A stretch of DNA of 64,000 bases from Thiothrix sp. UBA5583 (GCA_002425225.1 DILV01000026.1:110131-174130), one strand, 5' to 3'. Shown: positions 7,606-16,118, counted from the stretch's first letter. Numbers and translations are program-made. Notes: a model not told the origin generated them from the letters alone.

Positions 7606-8502
7606 TCACCACCACGCCGCCAAATAATGATCCGCCAACAACGCAATGAACAGCGCACTCAGGTAGAAAATCGAATACCCAAAAGTTTTCATCGCGTGCT
7701 GGTCGCCTTCGCTGCGGTACAGGAGGATGGCGTGATACAAAAAGCCCGCCCCTAACCCGCACGCCGCCAGCAGATACAACACCCCGCTCATGTGCGTCAG
7801 GAACGGCATGAGCGTGACCGCAATCAGCATCAGCGTGTAGATCACGATATTCAGCTTGGTAAACGCAATCCCGTGCGTCACCGGCAGCATCGGGATGCCC
7901 GCCTTGCGGTAGTCTTCCACCCGCTTGATCGCTAGCGGCCAGAAATGCGGCGGTGTCCAGATGAAAATGATCAGGAACAGCAACAGTGCATCGGTGTGCA
8001 ATTCGCCCGTTACTGCTGTCCAGCCCAGCACAGGCGGCGCTGCCCCGGCTGCCCCGCCCAACACGATATTGTGCGGGGTGGAACGCTTCAGGTACAGGGT
8101 ATACACCACCGCATAACCCACCATCGACGCCAATGTCAGCCACGCAGTCAGTGGATTGACCATCACCGCCAGAATGAACATCGACAATACCCCCAAACCA
8201 CCCGCAAACACCAAGGCTTGCGCGGTGCTGAGTTGGTGTTGTGGCAGGGGGCGGTGTTCGGTGCGCTTCATCACCGCATCAATTTTCTGGTCAACGATAT
8301 GATTGATTGCCGCCCCGCAGGAAGCCCCCAAACCAATGCCCAGCAAACCCCAGAACAGGGTCGAAAGTGGTACGGCATCCGGGGTGGCGAGTAGCATTCC
8401 AACCAAAGCGGTGAACACAATCAGGCTCACCACTTTAAGTTTGCACAGGCCGAAATACGCTCTCCAGTTGATTCCTGCATCCAGGGCGGCGACATTGATC
8501 AT
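7606..8502 (-). CDS. ctaB/cyoE: Protohaem IX farnesyltransferase (haem O synthase)
   Basis: A 298-residue UbiA-superfamily integral membrane enzyme that adds a farnesyl group to protohaem IX to give haem O, the precursor of haem A for the oxidase encoded upstream. The Asp-rich site is in NHIVDQKIDAVMKRTEHRPLP (about residues 67-87). A second conserved patch, WTPPHFWPLAIKRVEDYRKAGIPM, lies near 182-205. There are about nine predicted membrane helices and the length is typical. It is the last gene of the minus-strand oxidase cluster, separated by 26 bases from the DUF2189 gene, and converges on the AAA/nuclease gene. Haem A synthase (ctaA), often a neighbour, is not present in this cluster. Confidence 0.95.
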   Translation of the reverse strand: MINVAALDAGINWRAYFGLCKLKVVSLIVFTALVGMLLATPDAVPLSTLFWGLLGIGLGASCGAAINHIVDQKIDAVMKRTEHRPLPQHQLSTAQALVFAGGLGVLSMFILAVMVNPLTAWLTLASMVGYAVVYTLYLKRSTPHNIVLGGAAGAAPPVLGWTAVTGELHTDALLLFLIIFIWTPPHFWPLAIKRVEDYRKAGIPMLPVTHGIAFTKLNIVIYTLMLIAVTLMPFLTHMSGVLYLLAACGLGAGFLYHAILLYRSEGDQHAMKTFGYSIFYLSALFIALLADHYLAAWW

Positions 8503-8528
8503 GGGCGATACTCCACAGGGGTTAGGGC

Positions 8529-9311
8529 TTATTCTTCTGCAACCAAGTCACGGTAAGCGTGCCAGCTTGCATGACCGGCAATCGGTAGTGCAATCGCCAA
8601 GCCGACAAAGAAGAAAATGAAGCCCAAGAACGTTAGGGTTGCCAAGATGAATGCCCAACTGAGCATCACACCGGGGTTTTTCATTACGGCTTTAACGCTG
8701 GTGATCATCGCAGTCATGAAATCCACGCGCTTGTCGGTAATCAATGGCACGGATACCGCACTAATCGCAAACGCCACCGCTGCCACTGCACCCCCTGTCA
8801 ACGCCCAAACCAACGCGAAGGACATGAAGTTGGGATGCCCCAGCAAGGTATCCAAAAGATTACCGCTAAAGGTGATATTGTTAAAAAACAGTGCGACGGA
8901 GAGAGAGGAAAGTACCGCCCAAATACTCATCAGCACACCCAGCACCAAGGCGAAACTTGCCAGACCGAGTGCGTTGAAACGCAGCCCGTCAATACCTTGC
9001 ATGAAATGCGGTGTGCCGCCCTGTTCCAAAGTACGGCTGATGCAGTAAAAACCCACTGCCACAACCGGGCCAATCAGCAGGAAGCCGGTTGCCAGTGAAC
9101 TGATGAAAAGGGGCTGTTCCCACGTCATCCAAGCTAGGATTAACCCTATGACAACGTAGACCATCCCATAGGCCATGCTTGCGCCCATCGCAGCTTTGAA
9201 ATCCTTGATCCCGGCATTCAGCCAGCGCATGGAGGCTTCGGAATCAACCTTGCGCACAACCAGACGTGGTGGAGCGTCGGCAATGTGGTCTGTACTCATA
9301 ATTGTGGCCAT
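8529..9311 (-). CDS. DUF2189-family integral membrane protein
   Basis: A 260-residue membrane protein with about six hydrophobic segments after a cytoplasmic N-terminus (PPRLVVRKVDSEASMRWLNAGIKDFKAAMGASMAYG), which is the usual opening of DUF2189 proteins. ATG 9311 is preferred to the in-frame codon at 9365 because AGGAGA stands 7 bases before it and the shorter form avoids overlapping the next gene. The function is unknown; the family is often found beside terminal oxidase genes in proteobacteria, so a role in oxidase assembly or membrane organisation is possible but unproved. It sits between the SCO-like gene and haem O synthase on the same strand. Confidence 0.85.
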   Translation of the reverse strand: MATIMSTDHIADAPPRLVVRKVDSEASMRWLNAGIKDFKAAMGASMAYGMVYVVIGLILAWMTWEQPLFISSLATGFLLIGPVVAVGFYCISRTLEQGGTPHFMQGIDGLRFNALGLASFALVLGVLMSIWAVLSSLSVALFFNNITFSGNLLDTLLGHPNFMSFALVWALTGGAVAAVAFAISAVSVPLITDKRVDFMTAMITSVKAVMKNPGVMLSWAFILATLTFLGFIFFFVGLAIALPIAGHASWHAYRDLVAEE

Positions 9312-9361
9312 AACACTTTCTCCTGCTAACGTTATTAAAATAAAAGCCGTGTGGCTTTGGC

Positions 9362-9985
9362 TCACCCCACCTGCGACACTTTCAGCAGGCGGCGTAAATC
9401 TTTGATAATCAACTCTCCATTAAAATCAGGTGGATACGACATCATTACATTGCCCAGCGGGTCGAGGATGTAAAGACCATCCTCCGCCACCGGATTCGGG
9501 TTTGGCAATACTGCCTGCCATTGCTGTACAGAGGTGGTAGGCCCCTTGGCAACTTTCATGCCTTCATGTTCGTGCAATTGCGCTTGCAGGGCAGGCAAGC
9601 TGTCGGTGTTGGTCAAGACCAGCAAGCGCTCCACCCGGCGGCGTTCATTGCCCATTGCTTTCCTGACCTGACGCAGGTTGTAGAGGTTCTTTTGGCAGGC
9701 AGCCGCACAAGCCGAATCCGCCACCGTCATCAACACCCATTTGCCGCGCAAGTCCGCTGTATTGAAGGTAGCACCATCCAGCCCTACCAGGGGTAAATCC
9801 CCCACTGCCCGCACGGGAGATAGGAGTGTGCCGAAATTAGTGGTCGCAGGCACCGGCAATTCCGCCCGAAACTGGAAATACAACCAGCCCGCCAGATACG
9901 GAAATGCGCATACCGCGATCAAAATCCACAAGGTGCGGTTACTGCGTTTCGGTGGCTGGGCAACGCCCTCAACGGCACTCATCAT
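9362..9985 (-). CDS. SCO1/SenC-like thioredoxin-fold protein of oxidase assembly
   Basis: A 207-residue protein with one N-terminal membrane anchor (residues 18-36) and a periplasmic thioredoxin-like domain. The C-x3-C of SCO proteins is present as ACAAACQKNL (near residue 95), but the usual proline after it and the downstream copper-ligand histidine are not obvious, so copper transfer is uncertain. Similar proteins lie next to SURF1 in many beta- and gammaproteobacterial cox clusters. The start overlaps the SURF1 stop by 4 bases (ATGA), implying translational coupling. An in-frame ATG 3 bases later is an equally good start. Confidence 0.75.
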   Translation of the reverse strand: MMSAVEGVAQPPKRSNRTLWILIAVCAFPYLAGWLYFQFRAELPVPATTNFGTLLSPVRAVGDLPLVGLDGATFNTADLRGKWVLMTVADSACAAACQKNLYNLRQVRKAMGNERRRVERLLVLTNTDSLPALQAQLHEHEGMKVAKGPTTSVQQWQAVLPNPNPVAEDGLYILDPLGNVMMSYPPDFNGELIIKDLRRLLKVSQVG

Positions 9986-10731
9986 GCTTTATCCTTTTTG
10001 TGAGTATTCAGGTACAGGTAGGCAATCAGCACCATCAGTGCGAACGCCGCCCATTGGATGCTGTAACCGATGTGCATTCCAGCCTTGTTGGCATAGACCG
10101 GCCAGTCGCGGCTCAAACCGTCATCCGCCGCCGAAGTTTGCAATAGCAGGTAAGGCGGTAGGTTTACCCCCAGTTTTTGCCCGAAACGAGCCACATCCAG
10201 ATACAACCAGCGCTGGTTGCCTTCGACATCGGCGGCAATATCACCAAACAGGAATAGCGGCTTGGAACGCGGCATATCCAGTGTGCCTTCCACTTGCACT
10301 GCCTCTGTCGGCGCACTGATGGCGGGTAATTGCTGACGGTCTGCACCCACTGCCACCCAGCCACGGTTCACCAGCACCCATTGTCCGCTGGCAAGCCGCA
10401 ACGGGGTAATTACGTGATAGCCTGCCTTGCCATGCTGCACGATATTGTCCAGCAACACCGTTTGGCTGTTGTCCCATGTCCCGCTGACACGGGCAGCGCG
10501 GAAACGCTGTGCAGGCCAGTCCACATCTGTTTGTTCAAGCTGAAGAGCAGGCAAGCCTCTTTGTTGCTCCACGGCTTGTGATACCTGTTCCTTGTAAACT
10601 GCCCGCTGGTATTGCCACACTGCCAATGACGAAAACACCCCTACTGCCACCACCGTCAGCAGCGTGGTAAAAACCGACGCACGAAACTGGTAACTTGCGG
10701 TTATACTGATGTTTTCACTGTGCTGTAACAA
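9982..10731 (-). CDS. SURF1-family cytochrome oxidase assembly protein
   Basis: A 249-residue protein with the two terminal membrane helices of SURF1 (about residues 17-36 and 222-240) and the periplasmic family signatures GTWDNSQTVLLDN, GYHVITPLRL, WVLVNRGWV and NLPPYLLLQ. SURF1 helps place haem a into oxidase subunit I. The only plausible start is TTG 10731, with AGGAG 8 bases upstream on this strand. No ATG or GTG exists between it and the first helix. It is divergent from the small twin-helix gene, with just 15 bases between the start codons. Confidence 0.92.
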   Translation of the reverse strand: MLQHSENISITASYQFRASVFTTLLTVVAVGVFSSLAVWQYQRAVYKEQVSQAVEQQRGLPALQLEQTDVDWPAQRFRAARVSGTWDNSQTVLLDNIVQHGKAGYHVITPLRLASGQWVLVNRGWVAVGADRQQLPAISAPTEAVQVEGTLDMPRSKPLFLFGDIAADVEGNQRWLYLDVARFGQKLGVNLPPYLLLQTSAADDGLSRDWPVYANKAGMHIGYSIQWAAFALMVLIAYLYLNTHKKDKA

Positions 10732-10746
10732 ACGGGAGACTCCTGC
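10732..10746. promoter_or_regulatory. Shared Shine-Dalgarno palindrome between divergent genes
   Basis: The 15 bases between the TTG start of SURF1 (minus) and the ATG of the twin-helix gene (plus) contain GGGAGACTCC. Read on the plus strand this gives GGGAG before ATG 10747; read on the minus strand it gives GGAG before TTG 10731. No promoter can fit here, so each transcript must start inside the other gene. Confidence 0.6.
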
Positions 10747-10956
10747 ATGTGGTTTAAAGTGCTGATCGTTATCAATCTGCTGCTGATCCTGATCAGCCTG
10801 GTTTCCGGTGTGTTCTTCCTTGCTAAGGACAACGGTAACTCCAACCGGGTTGTCACTTCGCTGACCACGCGGGTAGCGTTATCAGTGTTCCTCATTTGCC
10901 TGTTAATCGTCGGCTACCTGACCGGACAAATTGCACCGCACGGTGTTGCGGGGTGA
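10747..10956 (+). CDS. Small twin-transmembrane protein, DUF2909 family
   Basis: A 69-residue protein with two hydrophobic helices (residues 4-26 and 41-62) joined by a short polar loop, matching the size and layout of DUF2909 twin-transmembrane proteins. These are found in proteobacterial cox clusters, usually divergent from SURF1, exactly as here. GGGAG lies 8 bases before the ATG. The function is unknown; a role in oxidase biogenesis is suggested only by context. It is followed at once by a GC-rich palindromic repeat. Confidence 0.85.
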   Translation: MWFKVLIVINLLLILISLVSGVFFLAKDNGNSNRVVTSLTTRVALSVFLICLLIVGYLTGQIAPHGVAG

Positions 10957-10959
10957 TTT

Positions 10960-11084
10960 ACCCCTCACCCCCTAACCCCCTCTCCCTCAAGGGGCGAGGG
11001 GGAACAAGAAAGGTGATCTCTTAGCCCCTCTCCCCTTGAGGGACGACCCCGCAGGGGGCTGGGTGCGGGGTTGGGGTGAGGGGT
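10960..11084. repeat. GC-rich palindromic intergenic repeat, locus 1
   Basis: Two hairpin units rich in CCCTC/GAGGG, bounded by inverted outer arms (ACCCCTCACCCC on the left, GGGGTGAGGGGT on the right). The cores CTCCCTCAAGGGGCGAGGGG and CCCCTCTCCCCTTGAGGG are near copies of those at 60594-60695. It fills the whole gap between the DUF2909 stop and the coxC stop, where it could act as a bidirectional terminator or RNA stabiliser. Confidence 0.75.
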
Positions 11085-11978
11085 TCACAGCCAATACACG
11101 AAAATAAACAAGGCAATCCACACCACATCCACGAAGTGCCAGTACCACGCAACCGCTTCAAATGCGAAGTGGTTGTGTTCGGTGAAATGGTGGCGGGCGC
11201 TGCGCACAGCGATCACAATCAGCATGATCGTACCAATGGTGACATGCAGCCCGTGGAAGCCAGTCAGCATGTAAAAGGTTGAGCCGTAGACCCCAGCATT
11301 CAGGGTTAAGCCCAGATCCTGATAAGCGTGCCAGTATTCATAGCTTTGCACGCAAAAGAACAGCACCCCCAACGCGATGGTCATAATCAACCCCCGCACC
11401 AGTTGCTTGTTATTGTTCTTTTTCAAGCCCCAATGCGCCCAGGTCAGGGTGACACCGCTGGTCAGCAAAATGATGGTATTCAGAAACGGCAAGCCCCACG
11501 CGCCCATCGCTTCCTTGGCAGCCACGTACTTGGTGGTATCCGCATCCGGCAGGTTCAGCAAAGGCCAACTGTACTGGAAGCCTTCCCAGAGGATATTCGA
11601 GCTTGCCAGTTGCCCCTCACCGCCCAGCCAGGGCAGGGTAATATTGCGCAGGTAATACAGGCAGCCGAAAAAGGTAATGAAAAACGCCGCTTCGGAAGTG
11701 ATGAACCAAAACATCCCTTGTCGGAACGAACGGTCAACCTTGCCGTTGTATTTCCCCGTCAGGCTCTCGTCGATCACCGCTCCAAACCAGCCTTGAAACA
11801 GGTAGGCCAAGATGGCAAAGCCCGTCACCATAATCAGGCTGCCCGCCAGCCCCATGTCATTGATCAGGAAAACGAGTCCTAAAAACGTCAGAAAGACGCT
11901 GGCAACCGCTACAATCGGCCAAGGGCTGGGTTCGGGAATAAAATAAGCGTCTTGATCCGAGTGGGTTGCATGGCTCAT
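11085..11978 (-). CDS. coxC/ctaE: Cytochrome c oxidase subunit III
   Basis: A 297-residue subunit III of the haem-copper oxidase with seven predicted membrane helices. Recognisable segments include FRQGMFWFITSEAAFF (near 85-100), the FHGLHVTIGTIML helix (near 240) and the closing WYWHFVDVVWIALFIFVYW. The length is slightly above the 265-280 usual for the family, owing to a longer loop between helices III and IV. ATG 11978 overlaps the cox11 stop (ATGA), so translation is coupled. GAGGAGAATCCC stands directly before the start. Confidence 0.96.
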   Translation of the reverse strand: MSHATHSDQDAYFIPEPSPWPIVAVASVFLTFLGLVFLINDMGLAGSLIMVTGFAILAYLFQGWFGAVIDESLTGKYNGKVDRSFRQGMFWFITSEAAFFITFFGCLYYLRNITLPWLGGEGQLASSNILWEGFQYSWPLLNLPDADTTKYVAAKEAMGAWGLPFLNTIILLTSGVTLTWAHWGLKKNNNKQLVRGLIMTIALGVLFFCVQSYEYWHAYQDLGLTLNAGVYGSTFYMLTGFHGLHVTIGTIMLIVIAVRSARHHFTEHNHFAFEAVAWYWHFVDVVWIALFIFVYWL

Positions 11979-12586
11979 GGGATTCTCCTCGTCATCGCCG
12001 CGTGTTGTTCAGGTTTGGGGGCTGCGTCACGGTCTGTATTCATAAAGGTGTATGACAGCGTGACGGTTTCGTATTGCTTGTCGACTGCCGGGTCAATCAT
12101 GAAATACACCGGCATTTCCCGCGCTTCCCCCGGTTGCAGGGTTTGCTGGGTGAAACAGAAACATTCGAGCTTTTTGAGATGTTGGGTGACTTGCCAAGGG
12201 GTTACGCCCGGCACGGCTTGTGCAACAATGGGCTGATCTGACAGGTTTTTGACGTAATATTTCACCGCGACCTGTTGCCCCGGATGCACTTGCTTTTGCC
12301 GCTCCAACGGGTGAAATTCCCACGGCAAGCCGCTATTGATGGTGGAATCAAATTGCACGGTAATCAGGCGACTGGTGTCAACCGGCATGACGCTGGCTGC
12401 TGCTATCCTTCCGGCAGGTGTCCCCGCCACACCGTTAATGCCACCGACTTCACACGCCAGCCGATACAACGGCACCATCGCAAAACCGAAGCCAAACATA
12501 CCCAGCACCACCAGCCACAAACGACGTATCGTCTTGCGATTTTTGGCTGCCAGTTGCCCGGCTGACGATGGTGTGTCGCTATTCAT
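11975..12586 (-). CDS. ctaG: Cytochrome c oxidase assembly protein CtaG/Cox11
   Basis: A 203-residue copper chaperone that delivers copper to the CuB centre of subunit I. It has an N-terminal membrane anchor (residues 22-42) and a periplasmic immunoglobulin-like domain. The copper-binding Cys pair is in KKLECFCFTQQTL (near residue 135). Family signatures VQFDSTINSGLPWEF and PGEAREMPVYFMIDP are present. The start overlaps the stop of the preceding 45-codon gene by 2 bases, and the stop overlaps the coxC start, placing it inside one coupled operon. Confidence 0.95.
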   Translation of the reverse strand: MNSDTPSSAGQLAAKNRKTIRRLWLVVLGMFGFGFAMVPLYRLACEVGGINGVAGTPAGRIAAASVMPVDTSRLITVQFDSTINSGLPWEFHPLERQKQVHPGQQVAVKYYVKNLSDQPIVAQAVPGVTPWQVTQHLKKLECFCFTQQTLQPGEAREMPVYFMIDPAVDKQYETVTLSYTFMNTDRDAAPKPEQHAAMTRRIP

Positions 12587-12723
12587 GGCACAAGCCCGCC
12601 GCTCAGCACTTTGGGCAGAAACACGAACGAATACGCCATCGCCAGCAGTGCAATTGCCCCCAGAATAATCGCCACCCGCAGATTGGCTTTACGCAGTTTG
12701 TCATCATCAGGTTGTTTCATCAT
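12583..12723 (-). CDS. Cytochrome oxidase small assembly protein
   Basis: A short coding sequence filling the gap between coxA and ctaG. Translation gives MMKQPDDDKLRKANLRVAII followed by a single hydrophobic helix (GAIALLAMAYSFVFL) and PKVLSGGLVP, 45-46 residues in all. A charged N-terminus reading KANLR and one membrane span at this place match the small assembly peptides commonly encoded between coxA and cox11. The first ATG (12723) overlaps the coxA stop (ATGATG) and the TGA overlaps the ctaG ATG, so all three genes are translationally coupled. Which of the two adjacent ATG codons is used is open. Confidence 0.8.
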   Translation of the reverse strand: MMKQPDDDKLRKANLRVAIILGAIALLAMAYSFVFLPKVLSGGLVP

Positions 12724-14336
12724 TTCACCACCGGTGCTTGGGTGAAACTATGGAACGGTGGTGGGGAAGGAAGTGTCCATTCCAGCCCCGGCGTGCCGAT
12801 CTGGGAGCCTTCCCACGGTTTGTCAGGTGCTTTTTTCCCACCACGAATCGTCTGAATAATGATGTACAGGAACAGCAAGTGCGACAACCCAAAGAGGAAG
12901 CCACCGATACTGGAAATCATGTTGAACTCGGTGTACTGGATGCTGTAATCCACAATCCGCCGGGGCATTCCCGCCAAGCCGGAAAAATGTTGCGGGAAGA
13001 AGGTGATGTTGAAGGAAATGGTTGTCCACCAGAAGAAAATTTTGCCGAGGCGTTCGTCATACATATGCCCCGTCCATTTCGGCAGCCAGTAGAACACGCC
13101 CGCGTACAAGCCAAACACTGCCCCCGGTATCAGCGCGTAATGGAAATGCGCCACCACAAACATGGTATCGTGGTACTGCATGTCCGCCGGAACCACCGCC
13201 AGCATGACCCCGGTTACACCTGCAAACGAGAACATCAGGATGATCGCAATCCCAAACAGCATCGGCGTTTCAAACGTCATCGAGCCGCGCCACATGGTGA
13301 AAATGAAGTTCATCAACATCAGCCCCACCGGAATCGAAATCAGGATCGTGCCAATCATGAAGTAATTGGTGGCAAACAACGACATGCCAATGGTGTACTG
13401 ATGATGCGCCCACACCACCATCCCCAACACTGCTAACACGCCCATGCCATACACCAGCGCTTTGTAACCAAACAACGGCTTGCGGGCAAAGGTCGGAATC
13501 ACCAGACCTAACACCCCGATGGACGGCAACAGCAACACATACACTTCAGGATGCCCAAAGAACCAGAACAGATGCTGGAACAAAATCGGGTCGCCACCGC
13601 CAGCCGCATCAAAGAATGACGTACCAAAATGGCGGTCAAACAGCAGCATGGTCACAGCACCCGCCAACACCGGCATAACCGCAATCAGCAGCAAGGCGGT
13701 AAAGAACCATGCCCATACAAACAGCGGCATTTTCATCATGGTCATACCGGGCGCACGCATGTTCAGGATGGTGGTCACGATATTGATGGATGCCAGAATC
13801 GAGGAAATCCCCAGCATGTGAATCGCAAAAATGGTGAAATCCATGCCAATCCCGTTCTGGATCGACAGCGGTGGTAACAATGTCCAGCCCGTATTCACAG
13901 GGCCGCCGCTGCCCGGAAACAGGTATGGCGCGAGGATGGACAAAATCAGCATGAGCGCAGCCGCAGGCAATAACCAGAAGCTCAGGTTGTTCAAGCGTGG
14001 CAATGCCATATCCGGCGCACCAATCATCAAGGGAATCATCCAGTTTGCCATCCCTGCCGCCGCAGGCATGACCATCCCGAACACCATCACCAGCGCATGG
14101 TCAGTCACCATATTGTTATAGAAATCCGGGTTGGCAAGCTGCACCCCCGGCATGAACAATTCCGCGCGGATGTACATTGCCATTGCCCCGCCGAAAAACA
14201 GCATGAACAAGGCAAAAAACAGGTACATCGTGCCAATGTCTTTATGGTTGGTGCTGTATACCCAACGTTGCCAGCCTTTAGGTGGCCCGTGATCATGAGA
14301 ATCGTGATGGTCGTCGTGTGCTGTGGCTACACTCAT
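12720..14336 (-). CDS. coxA/ctaD: Cytochrome c oxidase subunit I
   Basis: A 538-residue catalytic subunit with twelve expected helices. It holds the low-spin haem and the haem a3/CuB centre. Key segments: STNHKDIGTMYL near the N-terminus, MVTDHALVMVFGMVMP (haem ligand), HPEVYVLLLP with the CuB His and cross-linked Tyr, HHQYTIG (CuB His pair), and FVVAHFHYALIPG (haem ligands). The HPEVY form indicates an A-type oxidase. ATG 14336 is preferred over TTG 14342 because GGAGG then lies 9 rather than 3 bases upstream. It is followed by the small assembly peptide and preceded by coxB at 15 bases. Confidence 0.97.
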   Translation of the reverse strand: MSVATAHDDHHDSHDHGPPKGWQRWVYSTNHKDIGTMYLFFALFMLFFGGAMAMYIRAELFMPGVQLANPDFYNNMVTDHALVMVFGMVMPAAAGMANWMIPLMIGAPDMALPRLNNLSFWLLPAAALMLILSILAPYLFPGSGGPVNTGWTLLPPLSIQNGIGMDFTIFAIHMLGISSILASINIVTTILNMRAPGMTMMKMPLFVWAWFFTALLLIAVMPVLAGAVTMLLFDRHFGTSFFDAAGGGDPILFQHLFWFFGHPEVYVLLLPSIGVLGLVIPTFARKPLFGYKALVYGMGVLAVLGMVVWAHHQYTIGMSLFATNYFMIGTILISIPVGLMLMNFIFTMWRGSMTFETPMLFGIAIILMFSFAGVTGVMLAVVPADMQYHDTMFVVAHFHYALIPGAVFGLYAGVFYWLPKWTGHMYDERLGKIFFWWTTISFNITFFPQHFSGLAGMPRRIVDYSIQYTEFNMISSIGGFLFGLSHLLFLYIIIQTIRGGKKAPDKPWEGSQIGTPGLEWTLPSPPPFHSFTQAPVVK

Positions 14337-14351
14337 GGTCAAACTCCTCCG

Positions 14352-15476
14352 TTAGCGTGCTGCTTTTATGTCTTTGGGCTGCACGACATCACCCGCCGTA
14401 TTGCCCCATGAATTGCGCTCGAATGTCACGACTGCCGCAATGTCCAGATCATTCAGTTGTGGTCCCCAGGCTGCCATTGCCGTGCCCGTTTTGCCTTTCA
14501 CCACGATATTGATGTGGTCAGCCGCCGCCCCGTTGGCAATCTTGCTGCCTGCCAATGCCGGGAATACACCGGGGATGCCTTGACCCTGTGCCTGATGGCA
14601 GGCCATGCAGTTTTTGGTGTAAATCTCTTGGCCTTTCGCCATCAGCTCCTCTTTTGCCCATGCCTTGTCGGAAGAGGCTTCGGCAGCGGCTTGTGCTTGC
14701 TGGGCTTTGCGTTCGGTTTTCCATTGCTGGTATTCCGCTGGGCTGACTGCCCGCACGACGGCTGGCATGAACGCATGACCTGCCCCGCAGTTTTCATAGC
14801 ATTGCCCACGGTAAGTGCCTTCCTTGGTGATGTGCGCCCAAGTTTCGTTGATATAGCCGGGAATGTTGATCTTTTTCGGTACAATTTCAGCCACACCCCA
14901 GTTGTGCAGTACATCGGTGGAGGTCAGCAGGAAACGTACCCGCTGTCCGGTAGGCAATACCAATGGGTCATCCACATCACGCAGGTACAAGGGGTCGGTT
15001 GGTTCGAGCTTTTTCAGGTTGCTGACGACCTTGATGTCGTCATCCATGTATTCGTATGTCCATTTCCACTGCGAACCGATTACTTTCACCGTGACATCGG
15101 CCTTGCTGCGGTCTTCGACAGAGCTGAGGGTGGAAGAAGCGGAACTGGCAATGCTGAGGTCGATGCCCAGCACAATCACGGGCACGAGTACCCACGCCCA
15201 ACGCCCAAACCAGCTAGTATGAAAATTTTGATCCGGCACTGCGCCTTTGTCGTGGCGATAGGCATACAGCGCGTACACAATCATTGCCGTGACAATCACC
15301 ATGATGACAGTGCCAACGACGGTGGTCAGCATGTGCAGGTCAAAGATCTCCTGCGTCAGGGTGGCAGCGGGTTCTGGCAGGTTATAGCCATAGTCGGCAC
15401 GGGCAATACTCGTCAGTAACCCCAAGGGCAACAACAGCAGGGCGGCGGGTAGTCCCGTCTTGTTTTTGCTCACCAT
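14352..15476 (-). CDS. coxB/ctaC: Cytochrome c oxidase subunit II with fused cytochrome c domain (caa3 type)
   Basis: A 374-residue protein with a signal peptide (to about residue 27), two membrane helices, and the cupredoxin CuA domain with QCYENCGAGHAFMP (Cys-x3-Cys-x3-His and Met, near 220). A linker rich in Ala and Lys follows, then a C-terminal class I cytochrome c with CMACH (near 292) and a later Met ligand in the GTAMAAW segment. The fusion is typical of caa3-type oxidases, which take electrons through their own cytochrome c. It starts the structural part of the operon, 40 bases after the DUF2244 gene. A GGAGG is visible before the ATG. Confidence 0.96.
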   Translation of the reverse strand: MVSKNKTGLPAALLLLPLGLLTSIARADYGYNLPEPAATLTQEIFDLHMLTTVVGTVIMVIVTAMIVYALYAYRHDKGAVPDQNFHTSWFGRWAWVLVPVIVLGIDLSIASSASSTLSSVEDRSKADVTVKVIGSQWKWTYEYMDDDIKVVSNLKKLEPTDPLYLRDVDDPLVLPTGQRVRFLLTSTDVLHNWGVAEIVPKKINIPGYINETWAHITKEGTYRGQCYENCGAGHAFMPAVVRAVSPAEYQQWKTERKAQQAQAAAEASSDKAWAKEELMAKGQEIYTKNCMACHQAQGQGIPGVFPALAGSKIANGAAADHINIVVKGKTGTAMAAWGPQLNDLDIAAVVTFERNSWGNTAGDVVQPKDIKAAR

Positions 15477-15516
15477 GTCTCCTCCTAACAGGCGTCTTTC
15501 TCAATATGGGGCTTAA

Positions 15517-16011
15517 TCAGCTCATCCGGCGGCACTCCTCCAGCGTCGCTTGAATGGTTTCTGCAAAAGCCTTACGGTCTTCGTCGGTCAGGCACGCCCC
15601 GATTTCGATACTCTTGCCGTGTGACTGCAAGAGCAAACGGCTGGGATACCAACTGTGCTGATCCAACTGAAGTACGATAGAAACCCAGTGCGTTTGAAAA
15701 CGACATTCTTGCAATATTTTTACGCCGCGCCGTGCGATGAACAGGATGTCATCCGGGCAGATTCGCAGGGTTTCAGAATAACGGGAGTGACGCTCGAACA
15801 GGTACAGGCTAACACCCAACACCAGCAATTCCAGCAGCGTGAAAGGCAACACCAGCCATACGCCCAGCAGCAGGAAGCGCAACGCCACTACCAGGGATAA
15901 AACCGTTACCACCAGGAAGAACACCAGCATCCCCGCTGGGGACAAAGAGCGGTTTGGCCGCACCTCAAAGGTTCGGCAAGCATGGGAAGATGTACTGTCT
16001 GTCATTGTCAT
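15517..16011 (-). CDS. DUF2244-family membrane protein
   Basis: A 164-residue protein with a short polar N-terminus, two adjacent hydrophobic segments (residues 26-46 and 48-68) and a cytoplasmic-type domain with the family pattern FERHSRYSETLRI, GVKILQECRFQTHWVSIVL and the closing ECRRM. DUF2244 genes commonly stand next to cox genes; no activity is known. It is the first gene of the minus-strand oxidase unit, and its upstream region holds overlapping palindromes. An alternative ATG lies 6 bases downstream. Confidence 0.85.
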   Translation of the reverse strand: MTMTDSTSSHACRTFEVRPNRSLSPAGMLVFFLVVTVLSLVVALRFLLLGVWLVLPFTLLELLVLGVSLYLFERHSRYSETLRICPDDILFIARRGVKILQECRFQTHWVSIVLQLDQHSWYPSRLLLQSHGKSIEIGACLTDEDRKAFAETIQATLEECRRMS

Positions 16012-16042
16012 GACTACAACCCCGCTCTTTTGGTTTGGAAGT

Positions 16043-16062
16043 GTGTGATTTCACACAGTGTG
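16043..16062. promoter_or_regulatory. Overlapping palindromes in the cox/tlpA divergent region
   Basis: Within the 107 bases between DUF2244-cox and the TlpA-like gene there is GTGTGA-TT-TCACAC (16043-16056), overlapped by CACAC-A-GTGTG (16052-16062). Both are short perfect inverted repeats, and an AT-rich TAATATATCC follows. The place and symmetry suit an operator for a dimeric regulator of the oxidase genes. The regulator cannot be named from sequence. Confidence 0.4.
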
Positions 16063-16118
16063 GAAGTAATATATCCTAGTTTTTGATATTTATCATTGAA
16101 ACTTGCAGGGAATTTCTC

